Shown in pieces: positions 8,672 through 17,966 of a stretch of 64,000 bases of DNA. Below the pieces are notes generated by a model. It did not search any database and had not been told where the DNA came from. It saw only the letters and a list, made by a program, of their open reading frames with translations. Source of the stretch: Chitinophaga agri (GTDB lineage Bacteria; Bacteroidota; Bacteroidia; Chitinophagales; Chitinophagaceae); NCBI RefSeq assembly GCF_010093065.1, contig NZ_CP048113.1:2170001-2234000 (forward strand), written 5' to 3'. Both the position numbers and the translations under genes were made by a program. How positions within the stretch are numbered: position 1 is the first letter of the stretch; every line of letters starts with the position of its first letter.

Positions 8672-10234
8672 ATGAAAAAGATATTTGCATCCATAATAGC
8701 CATCTCACTCTTTACTGCCTGCAGTAAGGAATTCCTGGAGCGCTCTCCTATCGATGAACAGACAGAGACCTCCTTCTATCAAACGCCCGACCAGGCATTA
8801 CAGGCACTGGTCGCTGTGTACAATCAGCTGAACATCGGTGACTATGACAATATCCACCTCGTATCGGAACTGGCCAGTGACAACTGCTTCGGTGGTGGTG
8901 GTACTTCTGACCTGGTATGGAAACAGTGGGACCGCTTCCAGGAGGCGTCCAATATGAACCTGGGGGTATGGCAGAAATACTATACCGGTATTTACAGGGC
9001 CAACGTACTGCTGTCAAAGATCGACGGTGTGAACTGGGGTGCCGACAGTACCCTGAAAAACACCTATACAGCAGAAGCACGCTTCCTGAGAGCATACTTC
9101 TATTTCGACCTGGCCCGTTTCTTTGGTAATGTACCAGTAGCCACCAAGCCACTGACCGTATCAGAATACAACATGCCACAGGCTACTCCTGCTGAGACCT
9201 ATAAACTCATTGCAGAAGACCTGAAGTATGCAGCAGAACACCTGCCTGCTACTGCTTACGCAGGCATCCCTACGTCTAATTACGGACGGGTGACCAAATG
9301 GGCCGCCCAGGCACTGATTGGCCGTGTATTCCTCTATTATACCGGTTATTATAATCAGAATGACCTGGCGGGTGTTGTCACAAAGTCACAGGCTATCGGT
9401 TACCTCGATAACATCATCAATGCAGGCGGTTATGGCCTGGTAGATAGCTTCCCACGCCTGTGGCAGGCTTCCGGCAGCTCCTTCGCAGGTGAAGACAATA
9501 AAGAAACGATCTGGTCTATCAAATTCACACATAAAGGGCTCGGTAACTGGGACCAGCACAATGGCAACCGTATGCAGGTGGATATTGGTATCCGCAGTCA
9601 GGTACTCAATCCCTATTACAAAGGATGGGGCGCTGGTACGGTAACCGCTAAATTATGGAATGCCTATGATGGTGCTGATACCAGGAGAAACGCTTCCATC
9701 ATTTCAATTGAAGACGAAAACCTGACGGCTTACGCTGTCGGCGACCAGTCCCAGTATACTGGTTACTTCTGGAAAAAATACATGCCGCTGAACGATGGTA
9801 ACGCTGACAGCAAGGGGGGAAACTTCCAGATCGATAACTATTTCGATGACGTGATCATCCGTTATGCCGATGTATTGCTGATGTCAGCAGAGCTGAACCT
9901 GGATGGTGATCTCGCTAAGGCACAGCATTATTACAACCAGGTACGTGACAGGGCATTCCTGAACACTACCAGCAGAAAAACACTGACTACTGCGGAAGGT
10001 AAGAAACTGATCATGGAAGAACGCAGACTGGAATTTGCACTGGAAGGATTACGTTACTGGGATCTGCTGCGTCAGGGTATGACCGTTGCAAAAGCTGCGA
10101 TCGACAACAGTAGCACAGACGCGCAGTTCAATGTGACCTTCCGTCCGGAAACACAGGGATTGTTCAAAATACCGGAACAGGAGATCAGCCTGTCAAGTGG
10201 CGTATACAAACAAAATCCAGGATGGGCTAACTAA
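8672..10234 (+). CDS. SusD/RagB family nutrient-binding outer membrane lipoprotein
   Basis: 520 residues with a lipoprotein signal (MKKIFASIIAISLFTACSK, lipobox Cys about 17). Typical SusD features follow: FLERSPIDEQTETSFYQTPDQAL at the N-terminus, the TPR-like ARFLRAYFYFDLARFFGNVPV segment, YADVLLMSAELN, and the C-terminal EERRLEFALEGLRYWDLLRQG. It caps the SusC channel on the cell surface and binds the glycan. Its stop codon overlaps an ATG (10234) in the next frame, so the following lipoprotein may be translationally coupled. Confidence 0.95.
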   Translation: MKKIFASIIAISLFTACSKEFLERSPIDEQTETSFYQTPDQALQALVAVYNQLNIGDYDNIHLVSELASDNCFGGGGTSDLVWKQWDRFQEASNMNLGVWQKYYTGIYRANVLLSKIDGVNWGADSTLKNTYTAEARFLRAYFYFDLARFFGNVPVATKPLTVSEYNMPQATPAETYKLIAEDLKYAAEHLPATAYAGIPTSNYGRVTKWAAQALIGRVFLYYTGYYNQNDLAGVVTKSQAIGYLDNIINAGGYGLVDSFPRLWQASGSSFAGEDNKETIWSIKFTHKGLGNWDQHNGNRMQVDIGIRSQVLNPYYKGWGAGTVTAKLWNAYDGADTRRNASIISIEDENLTAYAVGDQSQYTGYFWKKYMPLNDGNADSKGGNFQIDNYFDDVIIRYADVLLMSAELNLDGDLAKAQHYYNQVRDRAFLNTTSRKTLTTAEGKKLIMEERRLEFALEGLRYWDLLRQGMTVAKAAIDNSSTDAQFNVTFRPETQGLFKIPEQEISLSSGVYKQNPGWAN

Positions 10235-10263
10235 TGTTGAATCATTCCACTAAAAACAGTATC

Positions 10264-11028
10264 ATGAAAAAGTTTATCACCTTATCCCTGTTCGCGTTAT
10301 CTGCGGTACTGGTTTCCTGCACGAAGGAAGATGAAGAAAGCATGGAAGGACCTGGCGTCACCAGGGAGCAACTGAAATTTTCCGTTACCCAGGAACAGGG
10401 ACACGACAATATAGTTATGCTGAACAGCCTCACAGAAGGTAGCTACATCCCATTCTGGGAATATACCGGCGGCTTTTCTAAGAATAAAAAAGATACGATC
10501 AACCTGCCTTTTGCAGGCGACTATACCATCCGTTATACGCTCTATACACAGGGCGGACCGATCGCCGACTCTGCCAGGATCACCGTATCCAACAACGACC
10601 CTGAGTACTTCGCCAGTCCGTTGTGGAAACTGCTCACCAATGAGCAGGCTGGTAAGACCTGGGTATGGGCAACAGATATCCCGGGAGGTATCTGTTACGG
10701 CAATGGTTCAGGTGGTGCTACTGCGCCGGAATGGTGGCAGAATGGTATCGCTTACCTGACGGAACAGGGCGTGGCGGCAGATGAGATGACGTTCGATCTC
10801 AATGGCGCCAAGAACTACAGCCTTACACATGCAGGCAGTGCTAAAAAAGCACTGTTTGAACTGGATACGCTAAACAGAACACTGAAGATAACAGGTGGTG
10901 ATATCATCCTGGGCAATAAAGTCACCTACGTGATCGTAAAACTGACTGCCGACGAACTCACACTGGCACAACAGGGTGATGGATGGAGAAACATCTGGAT
11001 GTACAAAAGGAAAGGATTTAATTATTAG
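10264..11028 (+). CDS. Surface lipoprotein of the GH31 polysaccharide locus, possible glycan-binding protein
   Basis: 254 residues from the ATG at 10264, chosen because it begins directly with a lipoprotein signal peptide (MKKFITLSLFALSAVLVSC). An in-frame ATG at 10234 would add 10 residues in front and overlap the SusD stop. The mature N-terminal half resembles an Ig/PKD-like domain (INLPFAGDYTIRYTLYTQGG); the C-terminal half has aromatic-rich stretches (GKTWVWATDIPG, APEWWQNGIAYL) ending in YVIVKLTADELTLAQQ, as in SusE/SGBP-like proteins of Bacteroidota loci. Position after SusD suggests an outer-leaflet glycan-binding role. Sequence alone does not identify the ligand. Confidence 0.65.
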   Translation: MKKFITLSLFALSAVLVSCTKEDEESMEGPGVTREQLKFSVTQEQGHDNIVMLNSLTEGSYIPFWEYTGGFSKNKKDTINLPFAGDYTIRYTLYTQGGPIADSARITVSNNDPEYFASPLWKLLTNEQAGKTWVWATDIPGGICYGNGSGGATAPEWWQNGIAYLTEQGVAADEMTFDLNGAKNYSLTHAGSAKKALFELDTLNRTLKITGGDIILGNKVTYVIVKLTADELTLAQQGDGWRNIWMYKRKGFNY

Positions 11029-11054
11029 TTTTCGGGATTTTAGATGGAGAGGAA

Positions 11055-11090
11055 AAGGGATGAGGTTTCGCACCTCATCCCTTCTTTTTT
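11055..11090 (+). terminator. Terminator of the GH31-SusCD operon, bidirectional
   Basis: AAGGGATGAGGT (11055-11066) pairs perfectly with ACCTCATCCCTT (11072-11083) around a 5-nt loop, then CTTTTTT. On the minus strand the same stem is followed by TTTT, so it can also stop the convergent lipoprotein transcript. Confidence 0.9.
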
Positions 11091-11133
11091 AACTTAAAAC
11101 ACAGCACGCCCCACCGGCGCTGCTGATATCTTT

Positions 11134-11520
11134 TTATTTGATCACAACGGTATCTGTTACGAATTCATTCTCTCCGGATACAAACTGCAGATAATAAGTG
11201 CCTGCCTTCTTTTCATTGAATTTGTAGGAAGTTGTACGGATCGGCATATCCATCGTACACATACAGCCTTTGTACACGGCTTCTACAGTAATGGTACGGG
11301 TATTACCGTTGTTCTTCTCTATAAACTTGTTAAACTGGCCACAACCGCCACTTACCTGGAAATGAACAGTAGTGGCACCATCCTTCCCTGCTGCAGCCTT
11401 TTCAATACGCACAACATTAGCAGGTGCGTATCTCAAACAATCTGTTGCAGGTGCACTTGTCTTCTTGCTACATCCGGCCATGACAATACCAGCCAGGAGA
11501 ATAAAATTAAATGATCTCAT
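11134..11520 (-). CDS. Small cysteine-containing lipoprotein, unknown function
   Basis: 128 residues from the ATG at 11520, which places a lipoprotein signal right at the start (MRSFNFILLAGIVMAGCSKK, lipobox Cys 17). The mature part has further cysteines (DCLRYAP, GGCGQF, KGCMCTMD) that could form two disulfides, and ends in a strand-rich GTYYLQFVSGENEFVTDTVV, suggesting a compact beta domain of about 100 residues. I do not recognise the family. It stands alone between the terminator of the GH31 operon and that of the chitinase gene. Confidence 0.7.
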   Translation of the reverse strand: MRSFNFILLAGIVMAGCSKKTSAPATDCLRYAPANVVRIEKAAAGKDGATTVHFQVSGGCGQFNKFIEKNNGNTRTITVEAVYKGCMCTMDMPIRTTSYKFNEKKAGTYYLQFVSGENEFVTDTVVIK

Positions 11521-11554
11521 GAAAGTTAATTTACGCCCTCCTTCCAAAGGAAAA

Positions 11555-11605
11555 AGGGAACTGTAGCCTAAACGTACAAGAAGCCCATTAGGTTACAGTT
11601 CCCTT
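11555..11605 (-). terminator. Long hairpin terminator of the chitinase gene
   Basis: AAGGGAACTGTAgCCTAA at 11554-11571 pairs with TTAGGtTACAGTTCCCTT on the other side of a 16-nt loop. On the minus strand the stem is followed by TTTTTCC. It lies 15 bp after the chitinase stop and 35 bp upstream of the small lipoprotein start, so read-through would feed that gene. Confidence 0.75.
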
Positions 11606-11619
11606 AAAAATTTAATGTT

Positions 11620-13620
11620 TTAACGTATGCGCACGATCTTCCTGGTACCCGCTGCACCACGTCTGCCGCTGTCAACTTTCAGTATCCATACGCCGGATGG
11701 CACCTTACTGATATCCAGTAATACCTGCTGTGCCACGTTACCTGTCGGAAGTACTACCTGTTGCAAGGCCGGCTGCCCCGTTTCTGCATGCAGCAGGGAC
11801 AACACTAATTTATCTTTTCCGGCACCATTCACTGTGACGGTCAGTGTGTTGCCCGTCACCGGGTTGGGATACGCTTTCAATGTCTCATCTGTCACTGTGA
11901 GCGCCTTTACAGCAGCCATGTTTATACTACCAGCAATGCCTGCCGGACAGTTACTTATAAATGTCCATGGTTTCGCATCTCCTGTATTGATATCAGGCTG
12001 GTCGCCCTGTGTCCACCATTTTGCCTGGTAGATCTTGTTACCATAGGCAACGCGGCTACCCTGTGTATAGACACCGCCGGCAGTCCATCCGGCTACGCCA
12101 CCGCAGGACTGCCCTGTTCCTCCGCCATCACCACCGTTTCCATTACAGTTCCCTAGTACTGCCCAGGTGCTGTTAGTACCGGGTACATCGCCACTGCCTG
12201 CCCACCACTGATTGCGATAGATCACGCTATTGTAACGCACGATATTACCCGCCACATCGTAGATCCTGGCAGCATCCCATGCTGGCAGGGATGCACAACC
12301 TTCGAAGGTCTGACTGTTCCATATGGTAAAACTGATCGTAGTCACGACTGAATCTTTTCCCGTGCGCAGGCCCACGGCTGTTACCGTATGCTGCCCATAA
12401 CCTGCAGGCGTCCATTGTACGCTGGTACCAGCCAGGCGCAGTCCGCCCACTTTTATAAATACCTGCGTGATCTCATTTCTGGGATCATTTTTCGTCACCG
12501 TAAGGGTTACGGGTGATAAGGCTGTTACCCCGACAATTCCGTTTGCCGGTGACGTAAATGTCAGTCCGGTGAGCTGTGCACACTCCCCGTTATCGATCGC
12601 AAAACGGGCCATATTGGCGCAACCACAGTTCGCCGTATTATTGCCACCATTGAGTTCCATGCTCACCTGCTTGATGCCCGTATAACGCTGATAGTGCCCG
12701 ATACGACCAAGCACCTTTGTGTTTTCCGTACCACTACCGCATTCAATTCCACCGTTGATAATGTTAACAGTGGCGCCAAATCCGGGGATAATGCCACCTG
12801 CTGTCTGTGCTGCTGTAGGCGTCCATTTACCCGGCACCATCACATCGTGACAGGAAGGCTTCGGATATTGCTGTGCCATCCAGAACCAGATGCCGGTCTG
12901 AAAAGCGATGATGCCGTCCTGTATCACTTTCTCAGGATTAGCGAGCAGCACGTTCTTATCGCCGAAGATGAACTCACTGGCCTGACCGTAGTTGTAGTTC
13001 CAGCTTAACTGGATCGGACCACGACCATGATAGGACTTACCTGCTGCCGGTGGATACTGCGTGCTTGTCTCACGGTAGCCGATATTGGTCGTACCTTCAT
13101 ACCCGACTTCCTCACGGAAGTAAAGTCCCCAGGCGTATTGTCCGCCGGGTGCTGTTGGCCAGCCACCTGTCGTTTCCTGTGAAATATTCGCCAGAAAAGC
13201 CATTAGCTCCCTTTTACGGGCAGTAAGGTCTCCTTCTGCAGCAAATGTTCCGTAATCAATTTCTTCGCGGATAATGGTCCCCGTAGACGTATTAAAGCCG
13301 GCATCCTGGCGGATGATCACAGCTGCACCCGTTGTCTTGTCAACACGGGTCAGTTTATACAGATTGGTGGCACAACGTCTTTCAGCAATGATCTTAATGT
13401 TCGCCATTCTTCTTACCGCCTCGGTGAAGTTGGCATAAGAGTAAAAATCCTTCGCCGCAGTAGTGGGTAATGTACCACTACCGGTGCGGTCATCCGGATT
13501 AAAGCGGTGTGGAAATATAACATCCCATTCTGCACTGGTAATGACATCCGTGAGCGATTGGGAGTAGGCTGCAGACATACAGCCGAGCAACAGTAAAACA
13601 ATGAAACGTGCTGTTTTCAT
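11620..13620 (-). CDS. Secreted GH19 chitinase with two CBM5/12 modules and T9SS sorting domain
   Basis: 666 residues from the ATG at 13620 (signal peptide MKTARFIVLLLLGCMSAAYS); the open frame extends 16 codons upstream but without a signal-like N-terminus. GH19 catalytic domain about residues 20-290: acid Glu in ISQETTGGW (about 147), second Glu in YFREEVGYE (about 172), and the conserved HGRGPIQLSWNYNYGQA. Then an Ig-like domain (about 325-430), two chitin-binding CBM5/12 modules (about 437-487 and 503-558, each with a tandem-Trp core: YRNQWWAGSGD, YQAKWWTQGDQP), and a type IX secretion C-terminal domain from about 582 (LKAYPNPVTGNTL to KIVRIR). Endo-hydrolysis of chitin outside the cell. 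Monocistronic; the neighbours are not chitin genes. Confidence 0.95.
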   Translation of the reverse strand: MKTARFIVLLLLGCMSAAYSQSLTDVITSAEWDVIFPHRFNPDDRTGSGTLPTTAAKDFYSYANFTEAVRRMANIKIIAERRCATNLYKLTRVDKTTGAAVIIRQDAGFNTSTGTIIREEIDYGTFAAEGDLTARKRELMAFLANISQETTGGWPTAPGGQYAWGLYFREEVGYEGTTNIGYRETSTQYPPAAGKSYHGRGPIQLSWNYNYGQASEFIFGDKNVLLANPEKVIQDGIIAFQTGIWFWMAQQYPKPSCHDVMVPGKWTPTAAQTAGGIIPGFGATVNIINGGIECGSGTENTKVLGRIGHYQRYTGIKQVSMELNGGNNTANCGCANMARFAIDNGECAQLTGLTFTSPANGIVGVTALSPVTLTVTKNDPRNEITQVFIKVGGLRLAGTSVQWTPAGYGQHTVTAVGLRTGKDSVVTTISFTIWNSQTFEGCASLPAWDAARIYDVAGNIVRYNSVIYRNQWWAGSGDVPGTNSTWAVLGNCNGNGGDGGGTGQSCGGVAGWTAGGVYTQGSRVAYGNKIYQAKWWTQGDQPDINTGDAKPWTFISNCPAGIAGSINMAAVKALTVTDETLKAYPNPVTGNTLTVTVNGAGKDKLVLSLLHAETGQPALQQVVLPTGNVAQQVLLDISKVPSGVWILKVDSGRRGAAGTRKIVRIR

Positions 13621-14091
13621 AGAATAGTGGATTGTGTACCCGGTGGTACGATGATTATTTTGAGTCATTACAAATATACCAAATCATGACCGTGCGCAGA
13701 CGGCAGTGAAACGCTCTTTAATACACTGGTTATTAATAAATTACAGACAGCGCCATGTCTTAAACATTAAACAGCTGGCAATCAGTCAGCTATCCCTATT
13801 ACAATGAATGAATGGATCGCTCGTATTTCCCCGCATTCTGCAAAATGCGTAGAACTACGGTTGACGGATATGCGCTAACGTTATAATTTTACACCCAGAT
13901 TAACCCCACGTACTAATTGTCTGACAGTTTTTTAGCCCCAATCTTATTTTTTTTTTAGCCCTGAATATTAGCCCCAAAATTAACCCCTCTTTTTCCCCCC
14001 TGCCGACCGGAAGTTTCCTATCCCGCTTTCTGCGGTGATACTTTTTTATGCAGGCACTTTTATTTATTTTGTTGCCTAAACCCTTCCCGGT
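13621..14091 (+). promoter_or_regulatory. Intergenic region with five TTArCCCy repeats upstream of the esterase
   Basis: 470 bp between the divergent chitinase and esterase genes with no coding signal. It contains TTAACCCC (13910), TTAGCCCC (13932), TTAGCCCT (13955), TTAGCCCC (13968) and TTAACCCC (13980), all in the same orientation with spacings of 22, 23, 13 and 12 bp, i.e. roughly one or two helical turns. A T-tract of ten bases lies between copies two and three. There is also a small palindrome CGCATT-ctgcaa-AATGCG at 13842-13859. The array ends about 105 bp before the esterase ATG. Likely a regulator-binding region; the regulator is unknown. Confidence 0.4.
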
Positions 14092-14952
14092 ATGAAAAAG
14101 GTATTTTATCTGCTGTCACTCTCATTATTTGCTATGCAGACATTTGCACAAACAAACGAAAAAGACATCATTCACCTGTGGCCCGGCTCCGTACCCGGAG
14201 AAACTGCGCCAAAGAAGGCAGCTGTTCCGACAAAAGACACTAGCAGGGGCGTCATCAGACTAACAGATGTTACTGACCCGGTCATGCAGGTGTTCCTGCC
14301 GGAAAAAAGCAAGGCTAATGGAGCGGCGGTAGTGATCTGTCCAGGTGGCGGATACCAGATACTGGCTATTAACCTGGAAGGCTATGAGGTAGCCCGCTGG
14401 CTGAATGAGCAGGGCTATACAGCTTTCGTACTGCAATACCGGGTGCCACAGAAGCAGGAAGGCGCTTTACAGGATGTCCAGCGGGCCATCCGGATCGTAC
14501 GCAGCCGGGCGGGTGAATGGAACCTGCAGAAAGAAAAGCTAGGTGTACTGGGCTTCTCCGCAGGTGGTAGCCTGAGCGCGAGAGCAAGCACGTTATATAA
14601 TAAAAAGACGTATACTCCCATAGATGCAGGCGACAGTGCTTCTGCCCGCCCCGATTTTGCTTTACTCATCTACCCTGCCTATCTTGACCAGGGTCCCAAC
14701 CATACACTTACGCCGGAATTGCAGGTAGACGGTCATACACCCCCTACCTTCCTCTTTGCCACTGCTGATGATCCGTATGCCAACAGCGCATTGGTAATGG
14801 CCGGGGCTTTACGGGAGGCAAAAGTCCACGTAGAGCTGCATATGTATGCCAAAGGCGGACACGGCTATGGCCTGCGCCCTGATAATAAAGCCGGACTGGC
14901 CTGGAGCTTGCTGGCTTCCCACTGGCTGGAAAGAAATGTCAGGGAAAAGTGA
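14092..14952 (+). CDS. Secreted alpha/beta hydrolase, acetyl-esterase-like (BD-FAE type)
   Basis: 286 residues with a signal peptide (MKKVFYLLSLSLFAMQTFAQ). The fold is clear: oxyanion-hole segment VVICPGGGYQIL, nucleophile elbow GFSAGGS (Ser about 156), acid in TADDPYANS (Asp 226/227) and base in KGGHGYG (His about 257). This pattern, with a short N-terminal LWPGSVPGE motif, is typical of periplasmic esterases that deacetylate plant glycans in Bacteroidota. The exact substrate is not shown. It is the only gene downstream of the TTArCCCy array and runs alone. Confidence 0.85.
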   Translation: MKKVFYLLSLSLFAMQTFAQTNEKDIIHLWPGSVPGETAPKKAAVPTKDTSRGVIRLTDVTDPVMQVFLPEKSKANGAAVVICPGGGYQILAINLEGYEVARWLNEQGYTAFVLQYRVPQKQEGALQDVQRAIRIVRSRAGEWNLQKEKLGVLGFSAGGSLSARASTLYNKKTYTPIDAGDSASARPDFALLIYPAYLDQGPNHTLTPELQVDGHTPPTFLFATADDPYANSALVMAGALREAKVHVELHMYAKGGHGYGLRPDNKAGLAWSLLASHWLERNVREK

Positions 14953-14998
14953 GCATTATCAGTCATCCGGATGACGGTCATCATATGAGAGCATGCTC
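14951..14998. other. Hairpin downstream of the esterase gene
   Basis: GAGCAT (14951-14956) and ATGCTC (14993-14998) enclose a perfect 14-bp palindrome GTCATCCGGATGAC (14962-14975). No T-run follows, so this is not a classical terminator, but it is the only structure between the esterase and the next operon. Confidence 0.35.
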
Positions 14999-15064
14999 CT
15001 TAGGTGGAATTTTACAGCCTATAGAGTATATTTACCGCATATTCTTTAACGGTAAGTATCAACT

Positions 15065-16318
15065 ATGAAGAAGAAGTGGACCAATAAGCTGATGACTATG
15101 TTCTCCGGCAATAGCATTTACAAAAAAGAATATAATAAAGAGCTGCAACGTTTTGAAGCCCTCTTTAACTATGCCAGTATCGGCATCCTGGTAACCAACG
15201 AAAAAGGGCAGATCGTGCTGATCAATGACTTTGCCCTTAGGCAGTTTGGTTACGAAAGGGAAGAGCTGATGGGAGACTATATTGAAAAGCTGATGCCGCA
15301 ACGCTTCCGCCAAAGGCATGTGGGACACCGTGATCACTATAATCATCACCCGCAAAGCCGCCCTATGGGTATTGGTCTGGACCTCTTTGCCGTTAAAAAA
15401 GACGGTAGCGAGTTTCCCGTAGAGATCAGCCTCAGTCAATATCGGCATGACGAAGGTTCTTTTGTGATCGCCTATATTAACAACATCACCGAAAGGAAAA
15501 AGGCGGAAGAAAAGATAGAAAAGCTCAATAATGAGCTGGAACATAAGATCAGTGAACGTACGCAACAGCTGACCACCGCCCTCGAGCAACTGGAACAATC
15601 CAAACAGGAAGTGATGACGGCGCTGGATAAAGAAAAGGAACTCAGCGAACTGAAATCCCGCTTTGTGTCCATGGCCTCGCATGAGTTCCGTACACCACTC
15701 AGCACCATCCTGTCGTCTGCATTCCTGGTCAACCAGTACACCACTGAAACCGAACAACCCAAGCGCGCTAAACACATCCAGCGTATCATCTCTTCCGTCA
15801 CACTGCTGACGGAAGTGCTGAACGACTTCCTGTCTGTGGGCAAAATTGAGGAAGGCGGTGTCCAGGTGCGTACCAGTACCTTCGATATCCAGCAACATAT
15901 TAATGGCATCATCATGGAGATGCAGGACATTGTACAGGAAGGTCAGCGTATTCAGTACACGCACAACGGCGCCACATCTGTACAACTCGACCCCTCGCTG
16001 CTGAAACATATCCTGTTGAACCTGCTGGGCAACGCCATCAAATTCTCTGGGAAACATACTGTTATACAGGTATCTACCGAACAAACCGGAAATGATGTAA
16101 TATTGAAGGTGAAAGATACAGGTATCGGCATTTCCCAGGAGGATCAGCAACACCTGTTCGAACGTTTTTTCAGAGGAGCAAACGTCAGCAATATCCAGGG
16201 TACCGGACTGGGATTACATATTGTGAGCAGGTATGCAGAACTTATGAATGGGAACATCACCTGTGAAAGTGTCCTGAATGAAGGAACGACCTTCATCGTC
16301 ACATTCCGGCAACTATAA
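15065..16318 (+). CDS. PAS-domain sensor histidine kinase
   Basis: 417 residues, cytosolic (no membrane segment). A PAS domain at about 30-150 (FNYASIGILVTNEKGQIVL ... GSEFPVEISLSQY, PAC end AYINNITERKKAEE), a coiled coil (about 150-195), HisKA with MASHEFRTPLST (His about 206) and a complete HATPase_c: NLLGNAIKFS (N box), DTGIGIS (G1), ERFFRGANVSNIQGTGLGL (F and G2). It should autophosphorylate and pass the phosphate to the receiver-Crp fusion encoded 21 bp downstream. The lack of a transmembrane region means the signal is intracellular or membrane-derived via a partner. Confidence 0.92.
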   Translation: MKKKWTNKLMTMFSGNSIYKKEYNKELQRFEALFNYASIGILVTNEKGQIVLINDFALRQFGYEREELMGDYIEKLMPQRFRQRHVGHRDHYNHHPQSRPMGIGLDLFAVKKDGSEFPVEISLSQYRHDEGSFVIAYINNITERKKAEEKIEKLNNELEHKISERTQQLTTALEQLEQSKQEVMTALDKEKELSELKSRFVSMASHEFRTPLSTILSSAFLVNQYTTETEQPKRAKHIQRIISSVTLLTEVLNDFLSVGKIEEGGVQVRTSTFDIQQHINGIIMEMQDIVQEGQRIQYTHNGATSVQLDPSLLKHILLNLLGNAIKFSGKHTVIQVSTEQTGNDVILKVKDTGIGISQEDQQHLFERFFRGANVSNIQGTGLGLHIVSRYAELMNGNITCESVLNEGTTFIVTFRQL

Positions 16319-16339
16319 CTAAAAGGAATAGTACTATAA

Positions 16340-17398
16340 ATGAAAACGATCCTGCTGATAGAAGATAATGACGATATTCGCGAGAATACTGCAGAAATAC
16401 TGGAACTTGCCAACTACAAGGTCCTGACGGCTGAAAATGGGAAAACCGGCGTGGAAATGGCACTGGAGCACCTGCCCGACCTGATCGTATGTGATATTAT
16501 GATGCCTGTGCTGGATGGTTACGGCGTGCTTCACCTGTTACAGAAACACGTGGAAGTCGAAGACACTCCATTTATATTCCTGACCGCCAAAAGCGAACGC
16601 GGAGACTTCCGTAAGGGAATGGAAATGGGTGCAGATGATTATATAACAAAACCATTTAGCGGTACAGACCTTCTCAATGCAGTAGAAAGCAGATTAAAGA
16701 AGTCAGAACTAAAAAAACAGGTTTTACCTCCGGATATGGAAGGAATACAACAACTGCTGTTAACAGCGACAGGCACCAATCCTTTGAAAAAACTAATGGA
16801 CGAGGGCAACACCGACAGGTACAAGAAAAAACAACTGATCTACCAGGAAGGTAACCGTCCTACCAGTCTCTATTTTATCCAGAAAGGCCGCGTAAAGACC
16901 TATAAGGTCAACAACGATGGTAAAGAACTCGCTGTCAATCTATACAGTGCCGGAGAATTTCTCGGGTACGTTGCTTTACTCGAAGGCAGCAATTACCATG
17001 AAAACGCAGAAGCCCTGGAAGCATGTGAACTGACGGCTATCCCCAGAGAAGACTTTGAAACGCTGATCAATAACAACCGTGATGTAGCGCAGCAGTTTAT
17101 CCGCCTGCTGGCCAAAAACATTACAGAGAAAGAACAACAGCTACTGCACCTGGCCTATAGTTCCCTGCGTAAAAAAGTAGCAGAAGCCCTGCTCTTCCTC
17201 AAGAAGAAATACCATCACGTGACTGATCAGCCGTTCTCTATTGATATCTCCAGAGAGAACCTTGCCACGATCGCAGGCACTGCGACGGAATCGATGATCC
17301 GTACACTGGGTGATTTCCGGGATGAAAAGCTGCTGGAAATAAAACAGGGTGTGATCACCATTCTGAATGAGCAGAAACTCGCCAACCTGGTGAACTAA
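16340..17398 (+). CDS. Response regulator with Crp/Fnr-type output (REC - cNMP-binding - HTH fusion)
   Basis: 352 residues. Receiver domain 1-125 with acidic pocket E8/D9, phospho-acceptor Asp 52 (VCDIMMPVLDGYG) and Lys in YITKPF. A linker leads to a cyclic-nucleotide-binding-like domain (about 150-270: IYQEGNRPTSLYFIQKGRVK ... SAGEFLGYVALLEGS ... AEALEACELTAIPREDF), then a Crp-type winged helix (about 285-345: ISRENLATIAGTATESMIRT). The arginine of the canonical cAMP phosphate-binding cassette is not obvious, so the middle domain may work as a phospho-gated dimerisation unit rather than a nucleotide sensor. Pairs with the PAS kinase just upstream. No target is evident beyond the neighbouring genes. 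Confidence 0.9.
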   Translation: MKTILLIEDNDDIRENTAEILELANYKVLTAENGKTGVEMALEHLPDLIVCDIMMPVLDGYGVLHLLQKHVEVEDTPFIFLTAKSERGDFRKGMEMGADDYITKPFSGTDLLNAVESRLKKSELKKQVLPPDMEGIQQLLLTATGTNPLKKLMDEGNTDRYKKKQLIYQEGNRPTSLYFIQKGRVKTYKVNNDGKELAVNLYSAGEFLGYVALLEGSNYHENAEALEACELTAIPREDFETLINNNRDVAQQFIRLLAKNITEKEQQLLHLAYSSLRKKVAEALLFLKKKYHHVTDQPFSIDISRENLATIAGTATESMIRTLGDFRDEKLLEIKQGVITILNEQKLANLVN

Positions 17399-17486
17399 TG
17401 ATAAAAATCAGTTTTTCCGCTGATGCGGGTCCTGTGCTACAGTTCAACAACAACCTATCTTTACATCAGATAAGATAGTTTTAGTA

Positions 17487-17870
17487 ATGGAAGAACTGCT
17501 GCATGAATTAACGGCATTTAAAAAACAACTGGCGGCGCTCGAAAACCGCAATATTGCGCTGAAGACGCAGCTCGCCCACATTTTGCAATATCATTTTGAC
17601 CGCTCCCTGCTGGACAGGCTGGAATATTTTCATACCACCTTCCTCCAGCAGGACACGCGGTTTGAAGCCCTCCGCGGAGAACTGGCATTACAACAGGCAT
17701 GGGTCAGTGAACCCGATATCAATGCTATCAATTATGATAACATCCGCACCCACCAGGTCCATATCCGCGCTAAACTGAAGAACATGGAGGCTGATCTCCA
17801 ACAGCTGATGACCAACTTCCTTGATTACATCCAGGAACACTTTCCCGCTATACCCAAATCCACACTTTAA
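17487..17870 (+). CDS. Small coiled-coil hypothetical protein
   Basis: 127 residues, no signal peptide or membrane span. The N-terminus (ELLHELTAFKKQLAALENRN) and C-terminus (AKLKNMEADLQQLMTNFL) are strong amphipathic helices. It lies 88 bp after the receiver-Crp gene in the same orientation and may be a target or accessory of that system. Family not recognised. Confidence 0.6.
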   Translation: MEELLHELTAFKKQLAALENRNIALKTQLAHILQYHFDRSLLDRLEYFHTTFLQQDTRFEALRGELALQQAWVSEPDINAINYDNIRTHQVHIRAKLKNMEADLQQLMTNFLDYIQEHFPAIPKSTL

Positions 17871-17966
17871 GTACACACATATCGTCCCAACCCACACGCG
17901 ATCTGTTCCGATAAAATACTTATATGATTTAGAAAAATATCCTATATTACAGAAGCGTTATATCCT

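Noticed and set aside
15059..16153. 364-codon open frame antisense to the PAS histidine kinase
   Set aside because: It mirrors a kinase with all catalytic motifs; the antisense product has low-complexity Phe/Leu/His-rich sequence and no recognisable domain.
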